This document shows, in pieces, positions 56,911 through 64,000 of a stretch of 64,000 nt of DNA. Below the pieces are notes generated by a model that saw only the letters and a list, made by a program, of their open reading frames with translations, did no database searches and was not told where the DNA came from. Where the stretch lies: assembly GCF_041260155.1 (NCBI RefSeq), contig NC_091946.1, positions 38,818,776 to 38,882,775 on the forward strand, written 5' to 3'. The first letter of the stretch is position 1. Every line of letters starts with the position of its first letter. The DNA is from Ptychodera flava. Taxonomy: Eukaryota; Hemichordata; Enteropneusta; Ptychoderidae. The position numbers and the translations under genes were made by a program.

Positions 56911-57562
56911 GAAAGTGGTCGAGTACACCTTTCATTTCTCGGCCTCACTGATAGCATCTTTGAGACGCAAATCGCAAATCACTTATTTGCTAATCACATG
57001 CAATCGTTCCGTAAGAACAAATGTAGGAATAGCAGAGTGTTGTCAAATTTTAGCCGCAATTGATGCAAATTTTATGAATTATTTTCATGATTTTATTTTC
57101 AAACCAAACTTGGTTTGTGTAAATGTGCTAAGTGAAGGACATGTAAGCTTATACAAGTATCACTGCTCTCTGATTTGAACCATGCTCACGCGTTTTAAGA
57201 GCTTAAATAATAAACGGATGCCACACTCATAAAATGGCGCCCCACGGAAAAGTACAAAAATGCAGTATTTCCTTCTCATACACATCGTGATAATAAAAGA
57301 AACAGGCATGATGTCATTTACTTATATTCACAAGACACAATGGCCAACAATTTAACAATTCGTTGTTGTAATATTTATTTTCTCTGTCTCATGATTATTT
57401 TTGAAAATGGCGGGAAATCTAAAATGACGTTAAAACTTTGAATTGCCATGACACTTTTGACACTTATGACAGTGTCATACACTTTTCAGTCTGTAGGAGG
57501 TCTTATTCAAAGAAAACTCTTGTAAAACGGGGGATATTTCGAGATTGGTTTGTTACACATTT

Positions 57563-57783
57563 CCAGCTATTGGTGCTTTAAAAGACAAGGACCAGATCTT
57601 CGACGTATCATGGTCAATTATCGACAAAGCACCAAGTTACTCTATGCGATGTAATCTTTGTATATCAGAAAAGCTACACATTGTCGATGCTGACAAATCT
57701 ACGCTGTTAAACAAACGCTCTGAGTTGGTTTCAAAATGTCGTCACCAAAACAAAAGTTATTTATCAAATTTTATCACCACTTA
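57563..57783 (+). mobile_element. Penelope-like element, C-terminal coding fragment
   Basis: The frame reads LKDKDQIFDVSWSIIDKAPSY, then CNLCISEK, LLNKRSELVSKCRHQ and ends shortly after. The spacing of CxLCxxEK and LNKRxELxxxCRH is the conserved zinc-binding tail after the GIY-YIG nuclease of Penelope-like retroelements. The reverse transcriptase and most of the nuclease are missing, so it is a fragment. Confidence 0.75.
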
Positions 57784-59352
57784 GAAATCGAAAGGTACAT
57801 ATAAACCTTGTAAATGAGAGTGTAGAGCTAAAAATCATTTTAGTTCTGTCTGAAGATTGCAGGATGCATTAAACTTAGGTAACAGATATTATTACTTTGT
57901 AATTGAAGTAATTTGTGTTATTATTTATCATTTATTTATAATGCTCTACTTTTAGCATCGAGCATTACAATTCCTCGCGAGGACAACTGAATATCACCTA
58001 AATGTAAGCAACGAAACTCTGTAACGATATAGATCCTTCAAATGTCTGGTTTACAAAAGCAAATAGATATGCTACCAAACGATACTGCACTTACTACTAC
58101 ATGAGTTTCATCAAGAAATAAATAGGACACTGTTTAGAATGTTGCATCAACACTTCTTTGGTTACATCCATATGAATGGCTACCGCAAAAAATACGAATA
58201 ATCCACTGGAAACACTGCCATACACTTAAATAGATAGTACCTTTATTATTTTTGTATAGCAACAGTTCTGCGGTTTGACAATTAGTGCAGCAATGCAGTT
58301 TTGACAGCGTAATATAACAGTGACATGTGAGTACAGTTCTGAATGGAATGTTAGTGTCAATTATTTTGTTTACGGTTCTGTTTTATACAGCACTGTATTA
58401 TGCACCATCATTCGCGGTTTTTTTGCGTTTATTTTTTTGCATTTTATTTCCTCATGAGCAGAAAAAAAGTTGATAAGGCGGGTCTGCATTGATGCGAGCG
58501 AGGATGAGAAACAATCTTTTTATTTTTATTGGCCTAAGCTCTGCCTATTTTGAATTTGCTTCATGCGTTCGCGCGTCCGATTCTCACTGTTCCCATTGCT
58601 GCCACTGGCGGCGCTGTTTACAGACACCACCGTGCGTGGTTCGGACAAGCTTGATTAAAATCGAGCTTTCCGCATTGATCATGTACATTCTATCATCCAA
58701 ATATCTTGTGATATTGAGTCCAGGGTGTTAAAAATCGTCACGGTGCTTGAGGGTATAGGCAAAAACAGATTTCCAATGCATGTTACATTTTATCAACATT
58801 TCTTCTGTCAAAAGTCTATGTGAGCCGAAAATGGGGCAGAAAAACCGCGGTGCACAGATATAAATCCTTGCTTTGGCAACACACTTATATTAAAGAATGG
58901 GCCAGTCGGAATTTGTGCTCTCCGGTTTCTATTGCTGACGGTTTTCATACCCGAGAAAGTATCATTCCTGTAACTTAACTCCTCATGTGACCCACTGTCA
59001 TCCCCTATGATAATATGGAATGTTCCAATTTATCGTCTTTTGTCCAATGGTGGATGTAGCGCCTACCACGTGACCATCACCATCACTACCCAAAACACTG
59101 ATTAGTATTCATCAGTGATTGAACGTGAAAAGATACGAAAAAATGGACGAACTTTGACGGAATTGGGTACAGTTACAGCAGGTTAGTGTTAAACCTAAAT
59201 TGTATTTTCTTCATAATCGAAATTGTAGAATCATAATGTTGCCAATAGCTGGCAAACTGAAGCAAGTTTGGTCGAGTCCGTGGGCATTACGGTTCCTCTA
59301 ACAGGTGGAAGATTTGTGTGGGGCCATTTTGTACATGGTCCGTCATTATGGT
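57784..59352. other. Intergenic stretch, no gene supported
   Basis: Near 57880-57960 there is a reverse-orientation relative of the small fold-back sequence at 6120-6210. Otherwise nothing recognised. Confidence 0.5.
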
Positions 59353-59676
59353 TCAAAGTCTCTTACGAGTAATCCTGTGCCTTTCACACTTCACTCGGTA
59401 AATCGTGATATTATCGCGGGTCAGGTAGCAATCTACTCTCATTCCCAAGTCGCTGCTAAATTCATGACCAGCGTCCAGGTAGTATAGGTGTTGATTGTAT
59501 GCAAAAAGACAGTTTGACTTGGAGCTGGCCTCGCTGTCGTCAAAATCGATGATCATATACAGCTGGCCTTGCAGCAACATGTCGCATTGTATTACTTTAC
59601 CCTGAGCAAAGCTAGCTGAACATCTGTCATGGCCAATCAACTCATCGTTCCCGTTGCCCGTTTTCAATGTAATCAT
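59353..59676 (-). CDS. Unassigned minus-strand open frame, possible exon
   Basis: A 107-residue frame with protein-like composition and five cysteines (DRCSASFAQ, IQCDMLLQGQLYMIIDF, SNCLFAYNQHLYYLDAGHEF, VDCYLTRDNITIYRV). No family recognised and no signal peptide at its ATG. A phase-0 donor (CGA/GTGAAG) at 59395 would join in frame to gene B's first lectin exon, so it might be an extra N-terminal domain of gene B. It could also be a small separate gene or chance. Confidence 0.35.
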   Translation of the reverse strand: MITLKTGNGNDELIGHDRCSASFAQGKVIQCDMLLQGQLYMIIDFDDSEASSKSNCLFAYNQHLYYLDAGHEFSSDLGMRVDCYLTRDNITIYRVKCERHRITRKRL

Positions 59677-60043
59677 TAATTTGTTTATTTTCGACCTTTC
59701 ACGCGATGAACAATTATTTTTCTGTACCGCAAAGACGGTGAATACAAATCATAATGATTCCTAAAGGCATGAGACTACCTCCATGCTAAAGTTCAGTTTG
59801 GCCCGCAGACGATTATTGGCGGTAGTAGTGTTACTCCGGGAATAATTACTACGAATTGAATTTTCCGGGAATAATTACTACCAATTGAATTTTCTTTTTT
59901 CTTTAAAAGGATTGTCTTTACGTCCGTCCATCCATCGTACGTGCTGGAATCCCTTCATTGTATGTTAGATTTTCAAAGATACATTTTAGAGGGAGGCGAG
60001 GGACACCAGCTGGCAGGACAAACGTAACATCAGTCAATGAAGT
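59677..60043. promoter_or_regulatory. Upstream region of gene C
   Basis: Contains a near-tandem pair of GGGAATAATTACTAC followed by (G/C)AATTGAATTTTC at about 59837-59894, just upstream of the gene C start. Promoter activity is inferred from position only. Confidence 0.3.
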
Positions 60044-60051
60044 ATGAGTGA
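60037..60051 (+). promoter_or_regulatory. Four-codon upstream ORF overlapping the gene C start codon
   Basis: ATG at 60037 (weak context, T at -3) opens ATG AAG TAT GAG TGA, out of frame and overlapping the main ATG at 60044 (A at -3). It would damp initiation by leaky scanning if the transcript start lies upstream. Confidence 0.4.
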
Positions 60052-62013
60052 GGCCAGTGACACCGAAGCCAAGAACGTTGATGAGACTTCAGAGAAAGAT
60101 GTTCCGGACGAAGGAGAAGGCGTTGTCCCTTCCGACGACAATGACGTAGACCAAGACGAACAAATCGACTCCGTGTCCGTAGAACTTAATCGTCGAGACG
60201 GTGCCGACGTGGGAGATATCCCAGAACCAAGTACAAACCCAATTGAACGCTCCTCGTCCAGCTTGACCATTGAAAATGTGAAAGCTTTGGAAGAGGCGAC
60301 AGAGAGGGGAGATGGTCACTGGTCGCCGTCTAAATTCAGCAGCGGCCGAGGAAGCCGTCAAAAACAAGAAGCTGGATCACGGTCGTCTTCCCCGCAGCTA
60401 CCTCCTGTCAAAACAGGCCGTGCATCAGCAGATGTTGTGTCAGAGGTATCGTCGTTGACCCAGAACGAACATGGAAATGCCACTTCGCATCCAGGAAGTC
60501 AGTTGCCTGGATCGGAACCTTTGCCCCCAATCGGCCAAAGTGGTGGGGAGTCTGATAATTTCGACAGCACAACGATCAGATCCTTAGATACTGAAAGTGG
60601 GGTGACTGGAGAAACCGCCAGCAGTATGAAAGTTTCAAGTAGTAAGTAATTTGTATTTGTTGATTATCATTATCTTTTTTTTCGTTCACACTCACAGAAT
60701 CTTTCATCGTACGGTGTGCACCACCATTTCTCCAAATTATGGTCACTCCACAAATACATCATTTTCTAGTGAAAGTCCTGGCAGTCGAGGGTTCTACAAT
60801 ATTTGCAAGCATTGATTAACATTATATAGAGGCAGGTCAGATAATTGTCACACTCTGTCACAGTGCATGTATGTACAGAAAGGCTGCGTTTTAAAATCGA
60901 AATCATGATATGAAAAACGCCCTCACACGTTGATCACCCCGTTGAAGATTGTTTTATTGTCCCTATTATATTAGGTCATCCAAGGATAATGCAATTCAAG
61001 AGAGAACTTCCCCCAGGTTATGACTTTGAACGTGAAGCTAGCAACTTATCCAATGTGTCAGCTAAGTCCAATAAAACTACCGATAGCAGCTCTTCCAAAA
61101 AGACTGTCACCTTCAGTGAAAACACAGAAAGGTAAGAGTATACATGCATTTTACATATTTCAAAATTCATTTTTATGAAGCCCCTGAGTTAGGGGCCGTG
61201 GAATAATTAGACCATGCGCACAGTAATTGTATTTAGTCTCAACCCCCCTCCCCCTCCCCTTGCCCTAAATGAAAGTGTGGGAGTGTGAAAATCCATCCAA
61301 ACCTTATTCTATATCAGCATACCAACTATCGGCATTATGTTGCTGTGAAATCACGCATACACGAGCAACTCCCCCCCCCCCCCATACTACCTCTAAAATC
61401 AATCTTTGTTGAGTGCCAACTCAACAATGACGCAACCAATAGAATGAATTGAAAGAGTGTATCCAAAATTATTGATACGTTATTTTACTCTTGTACTAAA
61501 CCACACATATGTCAAAAGAATGCTGGTGTAAAAACATGTAGCGAGATGTTGCAATATGAAAATATGTAGTGCGATTTGCGCACAGTAATCAAAATACACC
61601 CAAACCCCCTCTCCCCTAAAGGCAAATGTTGCGTTTACCGTGCACATGTTTTAAATATCCATAGTCCCGTTAGCACACTTGCAGAAATTTTAGACTTTTT
61701 ATCATCCAATGACAGTGCAGCAATTTTGCATGTTAAATTGTTTGCTGCATAATGTGGAAATCTAGTTGAAGTTCAAACTCCTCAATCCTTCATGTACGAT
61801 TCCTGCAGAAATTTTTGAGTCCTCTTTAGGGACATCGTTTTTAAGATTTTATTGTGATTGATGTAAGCTGCAGACGTAGATTGCATTCTATCCTTGAGAG
61901 TATTCTGCATAATTTTTGACAAAAAATAGACTAGGTAAAGAATATAGTATTGAATCATATTTGAAAAATGAATATTAAATTCCAGTTAATTCAACATAAA
62001 ATTAATATATCAT

Positions 62014-62097
<84 letters not shown>

Positions 62098-62704
62098 ATA
62101 TTATATATATATCAATGATATTTCTCTCTCTTCTGTTGGCAATGCATATGTCTCAGACTGAGTGATCAATAATGGGATATATACAAATTCCATGTGAGAC
62201 TCAAAGATTCAGTCGTAGGCAAGTGCTCCGCTACCTCGGACCATACGTCAGAGGGTGTAGAATGCCAAGGTGCTGCACAGGGCTGAATCATTCAGTTGAG
62301 TTCCATACATAAAGCAAAACAACATTTTTGTGTTACTTTTGTAAACAACTTTTATCTGTAAATAATGATCTACAGTTTTGCCAAAAATTATTTATTGTTA
62401 TTTACAGTTCTTCCACAATAATCATTTGTTGAGGGACAATTTTTTAATGTAACTTATTATCCATTAATAAAAGCATGATTTGTTTCAATGTATTTCTAAT
62501 GTAGACCATCAAGCAAAGCTTCGTCAAAGAAAGAACCTTTATCAAAGACGGTAGCAACAAGAGAAGTGAAAAAAATCCGCACTGCTGATGGAGCAGAGAT
62601 GGTAGCAGTATCCATTGGTACAGAGACTGAGTGGAGTTGGTTGGATAGTGTGAGGTTAGCCGGTAAAATTGATGAATTAGAAGCAATGAAACCTACCAAC
62701 AAAG
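60044..62704 (+). CDS. Gene C: acidic, Ser-rich protein of unrecognised family (3' partial, 3 exons in window)
   Basis: Exons 60044-60641, 60975-61131, 62505-62704 with matching phases (1, 2, 1) encode the first 318 residues; the gene continues beyond the window. Residues 1-60 are strongly acidic (DVPDEGEGVVPSDDNDVDQD). Residues 80-200 are Ser/Gly/Pro-rich and probably disordered. Residues 241-246 are KKTVTF followed by SEN, a good match to the RVxF docking motif for protein phosphatase 1. The third exon becomes more ordered (REVKKIRTADGAEMVAVSIG, TETEWSWLDSVRLAGKIDEL). No signal peptide or membrane segment, so it is likely intracellular. I do not recognise the family. Confidence 0.8.
61132..62504. 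other. Gene C intron 2, contents
   Basis: Contains a C run at about 61371-61383 and the (AT)n tract listed separately; nothing else recognised. Confidence 0.5.
62011..62112. repeat. (AT)n microsatellite, interrupted
   Basis: About 100 bases of AT with two short interruptions (AATATA, AATAAT). Confidence 0.93.
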
Positions 62705-63530
62705 GTAATCTAATTTGGATTATTTCCTTAGAATTCATGATTTATCCTTGCAAACCCTGTCTCTGTTTCTGAATACATCCTGATGAACTAGAGTTAACAT
62801 TCAGTTGAAAAATAAATGACAGCAAAAAAAAAAGGTACTACAGTCACTGTGAAATACACGGTGATATTACAATTTCAGTTTTCTTGACAAAATGACAAAA
62901 TTCACATATATGCCTAGTACAATGGCGTACATTAAGACCACATAAATTGTGTAATCAGTTTTATCACCATAATTCATGGTTCCTATAGCAACAGTTGCTA
63001 TGAAGTGCTTTCATTACATTTCCTTTGTGTTACCATCAGTGATTCAATTATTTGAATTCCGTGATTTGAATGGAACCTGTCATCTTAGCTTTTCAAAAAT
63101 TTTATTGATGTGTTTCATTCATGAACTGATCTGAATTATATGCTGTTTAGCTTCCTCATATCCTTTTAGAATTACAAAAATATCAACTCAGAATTCTTGC
63201 ATTTGAAGATAAAATGTAATAAATAGATAAAATTTTATACAGACGGTGTAAAGTAAAGGTTGGTTGATAAAACAAAAATAAGATAAAACATTGTGTCTGA
63301 AGCTGTCAATATTTAACAATTTCAACTGAAATTTTTGAATTTATGAAAAGTTAATATCAGTGAAGGATGTGAATTCCCATTAAATTGATTACTAGACTTC
63401 CTGTTCAAGATGATTATTTTTGTACATGTACATTTTGAATGTTATTTTCTGGACATATTATGGAGTATTGCTGATGACACAACTGCACATTTTGATGAAA
63501 GAGTAGCCATTTTTTCTGTAACATTTTGAG

Positions 63531-63605
<75 letters not shown>

Positions 63606-64000
63606 CACACACACACACACACACAAAATGTATACAATGTACCCTCCGGGTTATCACCATGATGGCTTTATGTTGATGGCGTGAATACAGTGAATCTGAT
63701 TGGTTGAGATGTGACAGTGTGGTTTGAACAAGCACACAAACTATAAGACAGAGAAAAATTCATTTTTTGACATTTCAAGTAGAAGATCAATACATTGTCA
63801 TAATATTATTGCAATAAATCACCTCAACAACCGGTATACCACTTGGTTTGGACCAGTTCATGACATATGCACTCACTATCACTCGTGCATATATGTTGTT
63901 AACTGGTCAGAATCTTGTTGTATACAATTGCTGGGTGTGGTTTCTTGATTAAATTTGTTTGAATTGATTTTTTCATGTGTCATTTTAGAAGTAGTACATT
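62705..64000. other. Gene C intron 3, open at the window edge
   Basis: No further exon of gene C was found before the window ends. Holds the (AT)n(AC)n tract at 63532-63626. Confidence 0.5.
63532..63626. repeat. (AT)n followed by (AC)n
   Basis: About 70 bases of AT then 12 AC units. Confidence 0.95.

Overview
This is an intron-rich, AT-rich animal genomic window dense in microsatellites, minisatellites and small transposons. Extracellular lectin and discoidin modules fused to adhesion G-protein-coupled receptors (aGPCRs), together with LINE, Penelope-like, hAT-like and TTAA-type repeats, suggest a marine invertebrate. A deuterostome such as a hemichordate, echinoderm or cephalochordate is my guess. 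The species cannot be fixed from the sequence.

Two paralogous aGPCR genes sit tail to tail. Gene A (+ strand, 932-10202, 5' end outside the window) encodes the second half of a C-type lectin domain, a Thr-rich linker, a GAIN domain with GPS, seven membrane helices and a short tail. Gene B (- strand, 54181 down to 23892) is assembled here from 24 exons whose phases all fit. It reads C-type lectin, F5/8C-like (discoidin), FTP/fucolectin, Gln/Thr-rich linker, GAIN/GPS, 7TM, tail (1097 residues, with only a signal-peptide start missing). From linker to TM7 the exons of A and B match one to one in order, phase and nearly in length, so the pair arose by inverted duplication. B's two extra ectodomain modules are each bounded by phase-1 introns, the expected mark of exon shuffling.

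The 13.7 kb between the two stop codons holds a 700-bp MITE abutting a 5'-truncated LINE, a tRNA-Gly(UCC) gene, a further TIR element, a fold-back element and otherwise unremarkable sequence. A second tRNA-Gly(UCC) lies in an intron of gene B. The introns of B carry three copies of a hAT-like element (one with a TTAA-type element nested inside), a second TTAA-type element, a 1.7-kb TIR element ending 21 bp from an exon, several minisatellites and long simple repeats.

To the right lie a Penelope-like fragment with an inverted repeat that has a hammerhead-like core, an unassigned minus-strand reading frame, and gene C (+ strand, from 60044, leaving the window). Gene C is an acidic/Ser-rich protein of unrecognised family with a possible PP1-docking motif. 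No LTR element, virus-derived element, CRISPR array or toxin gene was seen.
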